Under the pieces are notes generated by a model, which had not been told where the DNA came from, did no database searches, and was given only the letters and a program-made list of their open reading frames with translations. A stretch of 11,023 bases of DNA from positions 1 to 11,023 of the forward strand of contig JASLIY010000074.1 in assembly GCA_030152675.1 (NCBI GenBank), given 5' to 3'. Position 1 is the first letter of the stretch, and every line of letters begins with the position of its first letter. This stretch comes from Acinetobacter sp. GTDB lineage: Bacteria > Pseudomonadota > Gammaproteobacteria > Pseudomonadales > Moraxellaceae. Made by a program: the position numbers and the translations under genes. This document shows positions 1 to 8,500 of this stretch, piece by piece.

Positions 1-15
1 TCCCCTTTAACATCA

Positions 16-43
16 TTGACTTAATAAAATGTAACAATATAAT
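16..43 (+). promoter_or_regulatory. Sigma70-type promoter of the porin gene
   Basis: The sequence shows a -35 box TTGACT at 16-21, a 16-nt spacer, and a perfect -10 box TATAAT at 38-43. Transcription would start near position 50 and give a leader of about 33 nt before the porin ATG. Both boxes are close to consensus, so strong constitutive expression is inferred, which fits an abundant outer-membrane protein. Confidence 0.8.
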
Positions 44-82
44 TAAACCATATTTACACATTTCAACTTTTTGGAAATGATT

Positions 83-988
83 ATGAAAAAACTTGGTTTA
101 GCAACTGCATTACTATTAGCCATGACCGGTGCTCAAGCGTACCAATTTGAAGTTCAAGGTCAATCAGAGTATTTAGATACCACTCAAAACGGTAAAAACT
201 TCACGGGTGCTGCTCAAGGTACTTTCTATGTGAAAGACGTTGACGCTTCTAAAGGTCCGTTGGCTGAAGCAGCATTTTTAAACCAGGCTTCAAATGTCTC
301 TGTTGCATATAACTTTTTGAAATATGACGAAAAAGACGGTGCAGATTTCAAATCGCACAACTACGGCATTAAAGGTGAAGCATATATCCCTACACCTTAT
401 GTTCCTGCATACGCAAGCGCATCTTATAACCACACTTTAACTGAATTCAAAGACACTGATTCTCAGTATGGCTATGATGACAATGGCGACCGTTATGCAT
501 TAGAAGTTGGTGCTGTATTGACACCTAATTTCTTGGTTGCTGTAGGTTATACCAACGTACCAAATCAAATTTCTTTAGATACTTTTGGTATTACTCAAAA
601 AGGTATCGCGCCTGCAGTGATTGAATCTGCTGCTGCGATCCAAGACAAATCAGAAGCTGTAACTGCACGTGCAAAATATGTAGGTCCAATTTCTGGTACC
701 AATATGTCAGTTGGTTTTGAAACTGCTGCTACTTTTGGTGAAAACACAGTTTACGGTATGAAAACTGATCTTTTCCTTAACCCACAACTTAGCGTTGGTG
801 CAACCTATCTTGGTAGCAACATGAGTGCTGAAGATAACGACTTTACTTTCGACCAAGCTTGGGGCGGTAACGTAAACTACTTTATCACTCCTGCAGTCGC
901 AGTTGGCGTGTCTTATGTACATGCCAACACTAAAGGTTATGCTTTAGATACTGACACTGTTGGTCTAAACGCTAAATTCCGTTTCTAA
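83..988 (+). CDS. omp33-36: Omp33-36-type outer-membrane porin
   Basis: This gene encodes a 301-aa outer-membrane beta-barrel protein. The N-terminus has two lysines, a hydrophobic core and an AQA/Y site, so a signal peptide cleaved after residue 19 is expected. The mature part alternates polar and hydrophobic residues and is rich in Gly, Tyr and Ala. It ends in ...KFRF, with the terminal Phe expected for Bam-dependent barrel insertion. The N-terminal pattern (MKKLGLATALLLAMTGAQA, then YQFEVQGQSEY) matches my memory of the Acinetobacter Omp33-36 porin, a small gated channel linked in A. baumannii to solute permeability and carbapenem susceptibility. The ATG at 83 is chosen because GGAA at 73-76 sits 6 nt upstream and the signal peptide begins there. 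In-frame TTG (71) and ATG (77) codons lie further upstream and would add an unneeded tail. The gene is monocistronic, between its own promoter and a terminator. The porin class is firm, while the exact ortholog is from memory. Confidence 0.85.
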   Translation: MKKLGLATALLLAMTGAQAYQFEVQGQSEYLDTTQNGKNFTGAAQGTFYVKDVDASKGPLAEAAFLNQASNVSVAYNFLKYDEKDGADFKSHNYGIKGEAYIPTPYVPAYASASYNHTLTEFKDTDSQYGYDDNGDRYALEVGAVLTPNFLVAVGYTNVPNQISLDTFGITQKGIAPAVIESAAAIQDKSEAVTARAKYVGPISGTNMSVGFETAATFGENTVYGMKTDLFLNPQLSVGATYLGSNMSAEDNDFTFDQAWGGNVNYFITPAVAVGVSYVHANTKGYALDTDTVGLNAKFRF

Positions 989-1006
989 GACTAGAAATAG
1001 AATCAT

Positions 1007-1035
1007 AAAAAAGGACTCAATTGAGTCCTTTTTTT
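1007..1035. terminator. Bidirectional intrinsic terminator between porin and betT
   Basis: A perfect palindrome GGACTCAATTGAGTCC at 1013-1028 is flanked by six A on the left and seven T on the right. On either strand this gives a short GC-containing stem with an AAUU loop followed by a U-run. It lies 18 nt after the porin stop and 15 nt after the betT stop, so it can end both converging transcripts. Confidence 0.92.
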
Positions 1036-1050
1036 GCTGTGCGCGAAAGC

Positions 1051-3021
1051 TTAGCTACGCACAACACTTAAGAAATATAAATGACGCTCATATTGGTCGA
1101 TGATATCTTGCAACAAATCATCCTGTGTCCAATCGATTACATCATAGTTTTGCCCACCTTCACGTAGGAAAACCTCAGCCTGATAATACTCGCCGGATTC
1201 AGCGGTGATACCCTCTTCAAGCATAAAACTCGGCGCCAAAGTTTCACGTGCAATCACCTGATAAATGAAGTTGATTTCATTGTGATGATCCACTCTCAAC
1301 TGTAAGCCCTGCTCTACTTTCTCGATACTGACATCCAGATCACGGCGTTTAAATTCTTTTTGTATACTTTCAAAAGCTTTCTGAACTTGGTCATCAATAA
1401 AGCTTTCTACAGCATCCAATGAATGTGGATAATGCATAATCAACCCCAAACGTTGTTGCCAACTTCTTGGGTTTTTCACCGCACGCGGTGTGATTCGTGC
1501 ATCTTGCAAGGCCTTCATCTTGGTGACATCGAGTCTTAACGATTTGACCAAACTCCAGCAGATCAGCAGCAAAATAAAGGTAAATGGCAATGCACTCATA
1601 ATTGTTGCAGACTGCAATGCGGCCAAGCCCCCCACCATCAACAGCATAATCGACAGTACGGCAATGATCACGGTCCAAAATAGACGTTGCCACAGCGGTG
1701 AATTTTCTGTTTCTGCGGTTAGATAATCAATGACTAAAGCACCTGAGTCCGCGGAGGTCACAAAGAACAGCACCACCAAGACCGTTGCCAAAACACTGGT
1801 AATTGAGGAGTAAGGCAGTAAAGTCAAAAACTCAAACAAAGCAACTGAAGAGTCCCGTTGTACTGCACCAATCAAGCTCTGATGCCCTTCTTGGAATACG
1901 CTGAATAAAGCAGCGTTGCCCATAAAGCCCATCCAAATCAAGGTAAAGCCCGTTGGGATCAGCAATACCCCAACAATAAACTCGCGAATACTACGGCCAC
2001 GAGATACACGTGCGATAAACATCCCCACAAATGGTGACCATGAAATCCACCATGCCCAATACATAATCGTCCACCCCCCAATCCAACCATCAGGCTGGTA
2101 AGCGTGCAGATTAAAGGTCATGGCAAATAGGTTAGAAACATATTGACCGGCATTTTGGATGGTGGCTTGCAACACATAGATGGTTGAACTGGCAAAAAAC
2201 ACAAACAGCAATAAGGCAACAGCCAGAACCAAGTTGAGCTCTGACAAACGCTTAATGCCTTTATCCAGACCAAAAGCCACCGATAACGATGCCAAACAGG
2301 TCACAAAGATAATTAAGACAATCTGGGTACTGATACTTTGTTCCCAGCCAAATAGATAATTTAGACCCGAGTTAATTTGCGTGACACCAAAGCCTAAGGT
2401 GGTTGCAACACCGAATACCGTACCAATGGTGGCAAAGGTATCCACCCCGTCGCCGATTGGACCATAAATACGCTTTCCAATCAGAGGATAGAGCGCAGAA
2501 CGGATTTTTAAAGGCAGGTTATGACGAAAGGAAAAGTAGGCAAGTGCCAGACCCACTAAGGCATAAATCGACCACGCATGTAAGCCCCAATGAAAGAAGG
2601 TAATTCGAATCGCTTGTTGCGCAGCTTCAATGGTTTGCGGATCACCCGAGGGTGGACTGACATAATGCATAATCGGTTCAGCAACACCAAAGAACATGAG
2701 GCCAATCCCCATGCCTGCAGTAAATAGCATTGCAAACCAAGAGCCTTTACCATACTCAGGCGTACTATGATCAGGCCCAAGCTTAATTTTCCCCGCATCC
2801 GACAGCGCTAAATAAATCAGTAAGATTAAGAATAGAGCGACAGCAAGAACATAAAACCAACTAAATGAATTGATGATCCAAGCATTTAAGCTTTTGGCTA
2901 CTTTTTCAAATCCGCTAGGATCAAACAAGATAAGCCCAAGAAACAGCGCAATAATGACTACAGTACTGATAAAAACATTAGGTTTGACATTGGCAAACCA
3001 TGTGTGTTTTTTGGAAGGCAT
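1051..3021 (-). CDS. betT: BCCT-family choline/betaine transporter, BetT-like
   Basis: This is a 656-aa inner-membrane secondary transporter of the betaine/choline/carnitine family, imported substrates serving as osmoprotectants or their precursors. About twelve membrane segments span residues 15-495. The family marks are visible: the glycine stretch GMGIG at 103-107, the Trp-rich substrate helix WAWWISWSPFVGMF starting at Trp322, the following ARVSRGRSIREF, and TSADSG at 422-427. A soluble C-terminal domain of about 155 residues ends in ILDQYERHL-like sequence. That extension and the overall length match E. coli BetT (677 aa) rather than CaiT. The glycine stretch is of the BetP kind, whereas E. 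coli BetT has Asp at the last position, so ion coupling and exact substrate are uncertain. No betI, betA or betB lies beside it. The ATG at 3021 has a GGGGGA Shine-Dalgarno-like run 3-4 nt upstream. The gene appears to be transcribed alone. Confidence 0.88.
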   Translation of the reverse strand: MPSKKHTWFANVKPNVFISTVVIIALFLGLILFDPSGFEKVAKSLNAWIINSFSWFYVLAVALFLILLIYLALSDAGKIKLGPDHSTPEYGKGSWFAMLFTAGMGIGLMFFGVAEPIMHYVSPPSGDPQTIEAAQQAIRITFFHWGLHAWSIYALVGLALAYFSFRHNLPLKIRSALYPLIGKRIYGPIGDGVDTFATIGTVFGVATTLGFGVTQINSGLNYLFGWEQSISTQIVLIIFVTCLASLSVAFGLDKGIKRLSELNLVLAVALLLFVFFASSTIYVLQATIQNAGQYVSNLFAMTFNLHAYQPDGWIGGWTIMYWAWWISWSPFVGMFIARVSRGRSIREFIVGVLLIPTGFTLIWMGFMGNAALFSVFQEGHQSLIGAVQRDSSVALFEFLTLLPYSSITSVLATVLVVLFFVTSADSGALVIDYLTAETENSPLWQRLFWTVIIAVLSIMLLMVGGLAALQSATIMSALPFTFILLLICWSLVKSLRLDVTKMKALQDARITPRAVKNPRSWQQRLGLIMHYPHSLDAVESFIDDQVQKAFESIQKEFKRRDLDVSIEKVEQGLQLRVDHHNEINFIYQVIARETLAPSFMLEEGITAESGEYYQAEVFLREGGQNYDVIDWTQDDLLQDIIDQYERHLYFLSVVRS

Positions 3022-3077
3022 AATTCCCCCATGTTATTTTATTTCGAAAGACAGACGTATTATCGTCAAGTGAGACA

Positions 3078-3091
3078 TTCACTCGCGTGAA
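3078..3091. promoter_or_regulatory. Inverted repeat in the betT leader, possible operator
   Basis: TTCAC at 3078-3082 and GTGAA at 3087-3091 form a five-base inverted repeat around TCGC. It would lie about 45-55 nt downstream of the predicted betT transcription start. It may bind a repressor, but no regulator can be named. Part of it, TCACTCGCG, recurs at 3235-3243. Confidence 0.25.
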
Positions 3092-3140
3092 AATGGATTC
3101 AGTGGAAAAGAAAAATCCTACCCTAATTTTAATAATGTGT

Positions 3141-3169
3141 TTAATAGGTTGCAGTTTAGTTACTGTAAA
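3141..3169 (-). promoter_or_regulatory. Candidate sigma70 promoter of betT
   Basis: Read on the minus strand, TTTACA (3169-3164) is followed by a 17-nt spacer and TATTAA (3146-3141). The start of transcription would be near 3134, giving a leader of about 112 nt before the betT ATG. The -35 box matches consensus at 5 of 6 bases and the -10 box at 4 of 6. Other weaker box pairs occur in this AT-rich stretch, so the choice is tentative. Confidence 0.45.
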
Positions 3170-3248
3170 AAATAAACCAAACATATTTTATTCACAATTC
3201 GGCCATACCACAGCCGCTCAACCAAGTTTTCAAATCACTCGCGCAAAG

Positions 3249-3277
3249 CAAAAGACACCTCATTGAGGTGTCTTTTG
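3249..3277 (-). terminator. Intrinsic terminator of the yjcH-actP operon
   Basis: CAAAAGACACCTCA at 3249-3262 and its exact reverse complement at 3264-3277 form a 14-bp stem around a single central base, so the real RNA loop will use some of the stem bases. On the minus strand the stem ends in CUUUUG and is followed by CUUU, a modest U-tract. It lies 27 nt after the actP stop codon and ahead of the betT promoter, so it separates the two transcripts. Confidence 0.85.
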
Positions 3278-3303
3278 TATTGAGAAGCAAAGGCTCTTAA
3301 TGT

Positions 3304-5019
3304 TTAGTGATCAGAAGCACCTGATGCGCCAATCCCTGTCATTGAACGTACAAACTGTGCTTTATAACGTGCACGCTCTTTCTCAGCACGATCAGATTTG
3401 TCGGTCACAGAGAACAACCAGCTGCAGAAGAACGCCAATGGCATTGCGATGATTGCCGGACCATTCAATGCGTTTGGTGCAACATCAGAAATACCCAAAG
3501 TATCCACCCATACCGCTTTAGAAAGGATGATCAAGGTGACAGCGGTCACAAGTCCGATAACACCACCCAGTACTGCACCACGTGTGGTGAGACCTTTCCA
3601 GAACATTGAAAGTACGAGAATTGGGAAGTTTGCACAACATGCCACAGAGAACGCCAAGCCCACCATGAATGCAACGTTTTGCTTTTCAAACATAATCCCA
3701 AGGATCATCGCAAAGATTGCTAAACCTAATGTTGCGATTTTCGACATGCGAAGTTCAGATGCCGGAGTTGTTTTACCTTTCTTGAACACGTTCGCATAAA
3801 GATCGTGAGAAATCGCAGAAGCACCCGATAAAGTCAAACCTGCAACCACAGCCAAGATTGTCGCGAAAGCAACGGCTGAGATGAAGCCCATGAACAAGTC
3901 ACCGCCAACAGCCTCACTTAAGTGAACTGCAGCCATGTTGTTACCACCGATCAATTCCAATTTACCGGTCATTGCTGCTTTAGCAACATCAAGGAACTGT
4001 GGGTTGTTCGAAACGAATAAGATCGCACCGAAACCAATGATAAAGGTCAACAAATAGAAGTAACCAATGAAACCTGTAGCATAAACAACTGATTTACGAG
4101 CTTCTTTAGCATCTTTTACTGTAAAGAAACGCATCAAGATATGTGGCAAACCAGCGGTACCAAACATCAATGCTAAGCCAAGTGACAAGGCATCAATCGG
4201 ATTGGCTGCCAAACTGCCTGGCCCCATAATTTTTGCTGCGTCATCAAAGCTAATGTTACGCACTTTGCCATACACTTCGATCGACTCAGTAAACATATTT
4301 GAGAAGCTAAAGCCAACTGAGCTCAACACCATGTAAGCCATGAAGGTCGCACCACTGAGCAGTAATACTGCCTTAATGATTTGCACCCAAGTTGTTGCCA
4401 ACATCCCACCGAAGATCACATAGGCCATCATCAACAAGCCAACGATCACCACAGCAAGGTTGTAGTTCAAACCAAATAAAAGTTTGATCAACTGACCAGC
4501 ACCGACCATTTGCGCGATGAGATAAAACGCCACCACAACCAAGGAGCTGACTGCAGCCAAGGTACGGACTGGTTTTTCTTCTAAGCGGAATGACACCACA
4601 TCGGATAAGTTGTATTTACCCAAGTTACGTAGACGTTCAGCCACCAAGAATAAAACGATCGGCCACCCCACCATAAAGCCTAGTGAATAGAGCAAGCCAT
4701 CAAAGCCTGAACTAAACACCATCGCGGAAATTCCGAGGAATGACGCAGCCGACATGTAGTCACCCGCAATCGCCAAACCATTTTGGAAGCCAGTAATACC
4801 ACCGCCAGCCGTATAGAAGTCATTGGTACTGGTGGTTTTTTTCGCAGCCCATTTGGTAATGAACAAGGTAAAACCAACAAAGACCACGAACATGATAATT
4901 GCAGGCCAGTTGGTTGGTTGTTGCTCTGCGACACCGAGGTCAGGTGCAGCTTGAGCAGCGGTCGCCAGCAATGCTGATGCCGCAAGTAGTGCTTTCGCTT
5001 TGAATGAATTCCATTTCAT
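3304..5019 (-). CDS. actP: Cation/acetate symporter ActP (acetate permease)
   Basis: ActP is an inner-membrane sodium:solute symporter that takes up acetate and other short monocarboxylates, feeding acetyl-CoA synthesis by Acs. This 571-aa copy aligns by eye with E. coli ActP (549 aa) along its length. Recognisable blocks include [10 protein letters not shown] at 35-44, [20 protein letters not shown] followed by [43 protein letters not shown], and [17 protein letters not shown]. The end, [11 protein letters not shown]..., is also typical. Residues 1-24 look like a cleavable signal peptide ending AAQA, as the E. coli protein also has. The ATG at 5019 is chosen because it gives this N-terminus and has AAAGGA (5035-5030) 10 nt upstream. 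It starts 4 nt after the yjcH stop, so the two genes form one operon and are probably translationally coupled. The likely local regulators are the flanking CrbS/CrbR-like pair, which is an inference. Confidence 0.96.
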   Translation of the reverse strand: MKWNSFKAKALLAASALLATAAQAAPDLGVAEQQPTNWPAIIMFVVFVGFTLFITKWAAKKTTSTNDFYTAGGGITGFQNGLAIAGDYMSAASFLGISAMVFSSGFDGLLYSLGFMVGWPIVLFLVAERLRNLGKYNLSDVVSFRLEEKPVRTLAAVSSLVVVAFYLIAQMVGAGQLIKLLFGLNYNLAVVIVGLLMMAYVIFGGMLATTWVQIIKAVLLLSGATFMAYMVLSSVGFSFSNMFTESIEVYGKVRNISFDDAAKIMGPGSLAANPIDALSLGLALMFGTAGLPHILMRFFTVKDAKEARKSVVYATGFIGYFYLLTFIIGFGAILFVSNNPQFLDVAKAAMTGKLELIGGNNMAAVHLSEAVGGDLFMGFISAVAFATILAVVAGLTLSGASAISHDLYANVFKKGKTTPASELRMSKIATLGLAIFAMILGIMFEKQNVAFMVGLAFSVACCANFPILVLSMFWKGLTTRGAVLGGVIGLVTAVTLIILSKAVWVDTLGISDVAPNALNGPAIIAMPLAFFCSWLFSVTDKSDRAEKERARYKAQFVRSMTGIGASGASDH

Positions 5020-5023
5020 CTCA

Positions 5024-5353
5024 TTACATTCCTTTATCATGGGTGATGGCTTCAACTTCTCTCATGGCTTCCTCACTCAATTGATCGAGTGTACGGTTCG
5101 CAATAAATGAATAAACACCACAAAGCACAAATGAAAGGACAATAATGCCAAGTCCTAATGGAATTCCCCAAGTGGTCACACCACCATCAAAAGAACTACT
5201 TAGAAATTCTTTGTTGTAACCGACTAAAAGCATAAATCCGACATAGACAATCAGCATAATCGCTGTCAAGGTCCAGCTCAGGTTTCTCTTTTTCTTGATT
5301 AACTCTTTAAACTTAGGATTTTGTAGAATACGATCTACCTGTGTTTCATCCAT
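5024..5353 (-). CDS. yjcH: DUF485 inner-membrane protein YjcH
   Basis: This 109-aa protein belongs to the DUF485 family, whose members usually precede actP in the acs-yjcH-actP arrangement. It has a charged N-terminus (about residues 1-26), two membrane helices at about 27-48 and 68-92 with the family's [16 protein letters not shown] block in the second, and an acidic soluble tail. E. coli YjcH (104 aa) has the same layout, including [13 protein letters not shown] and GIPxGxGxxVxSFVL blocks. Its biochemical role is not established; a role as partner or accessory of ActP is inferred from constant linkage. The ATG at 5353 is preferred over the in-frame ATG at 5359, because the AAGGAG at 5366-5361 lies 7 nt before the former and only 1 nt before the latter. 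No acs gene is linked here, unlike in E. coli. Confidence 0.93.
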   Translation of the reverse strand: MDETQVDRILQNPKFKELIKKKRNLSWTLTAIMLIVYVGFMLLVGYNKEFLSSSFDGGVTTWGIPLGLGIIVLSFVLCGVYSFIANRTLDQLSEEAMREVEAITHDKGM

Positions 5354-5360
5354 AATCATG

Positions 5361-5366
5361 CTCCTT
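5361..5366 (-). promoter_or_regulatory. Shine-Dalgarno site that fixes the yjcH start
   Basis: AAGGAG on the minus strand lies 7 nt before the ATG at 5353-5351. It is too close to the ATG at 5359-5357 (1 nt), which excludes that longer start and also the still longer in-frame frame that begins upstream of it. Confidence 0.85.
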
Positions 5367-5394
5367 AAAACAACCAATCGCGGCCGTCTTTTTA

Positions 5395-5423
5395 ATTATT
5401 TTTTCCGTATACAAAAGTAACAA
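5395..5423 (-). promoter_or_regulatory. Candidate sigma70 promoter of yjcH-actP
   Basis: On the minus strand TTGTTA (5423-5418) is followed by a 17-nt spacer and AATAAT (5400-5395). Transcription would start near 5388, about 35 nt before the yjcH ATG. The -35 box is weak (4 of 6 matches) and the -10 good (5 of 6), the usual pattern of an activator-dependent promoter. The inverted repeat at 5425-5442 abuts the -35 box. Confidence 0.6.
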
Positions 5424-5424
5424 T

Positions 5425-5442
5425 GTTGCGTCTGCACGTAAC
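5425..5442. promoter_or_regulatory. Candidate CrbR operator upstream of yjcH-actP
   Basis: GTTGCG (5425-5430), six bases, then CGTAAC (5437-5442) form an inverted repeat with 5 of 6 positions matching. Its centre is about 45 nt upstream of the predicted yjcH start site and one base separates it from the -35 box, a standard activator position for NarL/FixJ-type regulators. It also lies about 90 nt upstream of the divergent kinase gene and could affect both. Assignment to CrbR is inferred from position and neighbourhood only. Confidence 0.4.
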
Positions 5443-5531
5443 TTAGACTTTGGTCGTTAAATTTTCAGCCCAAACACTGTGTTCCCCGACTATGCGGTAT
5501 GATACGCACAGTCTTTAATGCTGCGATTTTT

Positions 5532-8500
5532 ATGAACAGTTGGTTGATTATTGGGGCTTTAGCCCTGTATATCTTGATTCTTTTTGCCTGTGCATTTTAT
5601 GGAGAGAAACATGCCAGCCGCCTCAGCACGCGCGGCCGAATGCTACTCTTTAGTCTAACACTGGGTGTGTATTGCTCATCGTGGACCTTTTATGGTGCAA
5701 CAGGTGCCGCTGTTCGTGAAGGTATTATTTTCCTGCCCATCTATTTGGGGCCGCTACTTTTTGTCTGCTTGGGCTATGACATTTGGCGCAGACTCGGTCG
5801 TGTTCGACAACATCATGCCATTTCTTCGATCGCAGACTTTGTCGCTGCACGTTATGGTAAAAGCGGCACACTGGCATCTTTAGTCACCATCTTGGCGGTG
5901 ATTGCGATCATCCCCTACTTGGCATTACAACTACGTGCGATCGCCTTAAGTGCATCGGTGATGTTGGATCATAATACCCAACTCGCGACCACCACGACCA
6001 ACAGTGTATTGGGCCTGACCGCTATTTTAGCCATCTTGGCGATGATGTTTGGGACACGGCAAATCGCCAATACTGAACAACATGGGGGGCTGATGCTGGC
6101 GGTGGCCTTTGAGTCGTTTGTGAAACTATTTGCCCTGATCTGTGTAGCTTTGTTCTTTATCTTTGAAGCTCCTCACAATATCGTGCAGATCTCACAAGAT
6201 GTCAGTAAAACTTTCCATGAAGTACAACTGTTTGGGGTACCCGAAACCTTTTGGGTACAAACCCTACTCGCCGCATTGGCGATCATCTGCTTGCCCCGTC
6301 AATTTCACGTTGCCGTGGTAGAACTGCGCGAAGAAAAACATATTCGCGGTGCACGACGTTGGTTTGCGATTTACTTGGTGCTGACCATCATGGCGATCAT
6401 TCCAATTGCCAGTTGGGCCTTACACGCAGCGCCAAGTTACCTCACCATCCCAGATGTGGCAGTCCTTTCATTGCCTCTGAGTTATGACCAAGAATGGTTA
6501 ACACTACTGGCCTTTCTCGGTGGCTTCTCCGCATCGACCGGCATGCTGCTGGTCTCCTCAGTGGCGCTCTCGATCATGCTGAGTAATGACTTGATCATGC
6601 CAGCACTGTGGCGTTTTGGCTTGCTCTCGCGCCATGATGAACGCTTGCCCCAAGTACTCAAATTTACCCGACGTGTCTGTATCATCGCAGTCATGCTGTT
6701 GGGCTTTTTATTCTTCCATTTTTTCAATGACATCGACCAGCTTTCTGTATTTGGCCTACTAGCATTTAGTGCGGTGGCACAGTTTGCTCCGGCACTGATC
6801 GGTGGCTTGTACTGGCGTGGGGGAAGTCAACAAGGCGTCTATGCTGGTCTAGTGACTGGCTTTTTACTCTGGACCTATACCCTCTTGCTGCCGACAATCT
6901 TGCGCAGCCTGCCAGAACAATACAATCTGTTTAGCCATTACTTCTTAATGGGTGGACCAGCTGGGATTGGCTGGCTCAGACCCGAAGCTTTATTTGGATT
7001 TGAATCATTTGCTCCACTCACGCACGGGGTGATTTGGTCACTGGGGCTCAATAGCATCCTGTATATCTGGGTTTCACGCGCTTACCGCCCGAATGTGGCG
7101 GAACAAATTCAGGCCGAGAGCTTTTTCTACTACCAAACCAAACCTTTGCCATCGCATAACACCACCACAGAAATCAACTATTTACATCATGATGTAGCAC
7201 GTCTCAAGGTGGGTGACTTGATTGCCTTGGCGAAACGAATCACCGGTGATGCCCCGACCCTACATGCATTTCAACAGTTTTGTGCTCAAAATGGCGTGAT
7301 CTTGAATGAAAATAGCAGTGCCAATGGCATGTGGTGGCGCTTTACCGAACAATATCTTGCTGGCACCATCGGAGCTGCCTCAGCGCGGACGCTGCTGACC
7401 ACAGCCATGGTCAATAATGGTTTAGCGCTGGGTCAAGTCGCCAATATTTTGGACCAAGCCTCGCAATGGCAACGTTTCAATCAAAACCTAATCATGACCA
7501 TGATCGATCACATGACCCAAGGGGTGAGTGTGGTCGATGAAAATATGTGTTTGGTGGCTTGGAACAACCAATATCTCAAACTGTTTGATTATCCTAAAGA
7601 TCTAGTCTATGTCGGCTGTCCAATTTCGGATTTGATTCGCTATAACGCGGAACGTGGAGAATGTGGGCCGGGCTCGGTCGAAGAACACGTGCGTAAGCGG
7701 ATTCATTGGATGAAAGTCGGCAGCGCGCATGAGTTTGAACGTATTCGTAAAGATGGTCTGGTGATTCAAATGCGTGGTAACCCGATTGTCGGCGGTGGTT
7801 TTGTCACGACCTTTGCCGACATTACCGCATTCCGTGAAAATGAAGCCATTCTTGAAGCACGTGTACGAGACCGTACCCAACAATTAGGCAATGCGCTCAC
7901 CGAACAGCAATTGGCACGTGAACAAGCAGATCGTGCCAACATGTCTAAGAGTCGCTTTATTGCGGCAGCGAGCCATGACTTATTACAACCGATGCATGCT
8001 GCACGTTTGTTTAGTACTGCACTCGAGCAAAGTCTAAGTAGTTCAGAAGACGCAAAAATTTTACAACAATTGGATCGCTCTCTATACGGTGCTGAAAGTA
8101 TGCTGTCTGCCCTCCTCGATATCGCACGCTTAGAGGGTGAGACCATACAGCCGAAACGTCAGGTATACGCATTACATGATTTACTCAGCGACTTAGAGCT
8201 GCAGTTCAAATCAATCGCTGCACAGCGCAATATCAATTTCAAAGTACATGACACCAAATACTGGATTGATACCGATCCACAGTGGATACGCCGTATCATC
8301 CAAAACTTTGTCAGTAATGCCTTGCGCTATACCGCAAAAGGTAAAGTCATTGTCGGTGTGTTGCGTTCAGCCGAACGTCCCAATCATATTCGTATTGGGG
8401 TCTGGGACACCGGCCCAGGGATTGCCGAAGAACAACGCATCAAGCTTTTTCAAGAATTTGAACGTTGTGGCCATACCTCACCCTGGGATGAACAAGGCTT

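Noticed and set aside
3398..3799. 133-codon open frame on the + strand opposite actP
   Set aside because: It lies wholly inside the well-supported actP gene, has no Shine-Dalgarno site and resembles no known protein; it is a by-product of actP codon use.
5532..7090. Reading the N-terminal part of the kinase as a separate SSS-family transporter gene
   Set aside because: The frame runs without interruption into STAC, PAS and kinase domains, which is the known domain order of CrbS/CbrA-type sensors.
7766..8146. 126-codon open frame on the - strand opposite the sensor kinase
   Set aside because: It covers the PAS end and the HisKA region of the kinase, whose motifs are intact on the + strand. 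The antisense product is Ser/Arg/Cys-rich and unlike a real protein.
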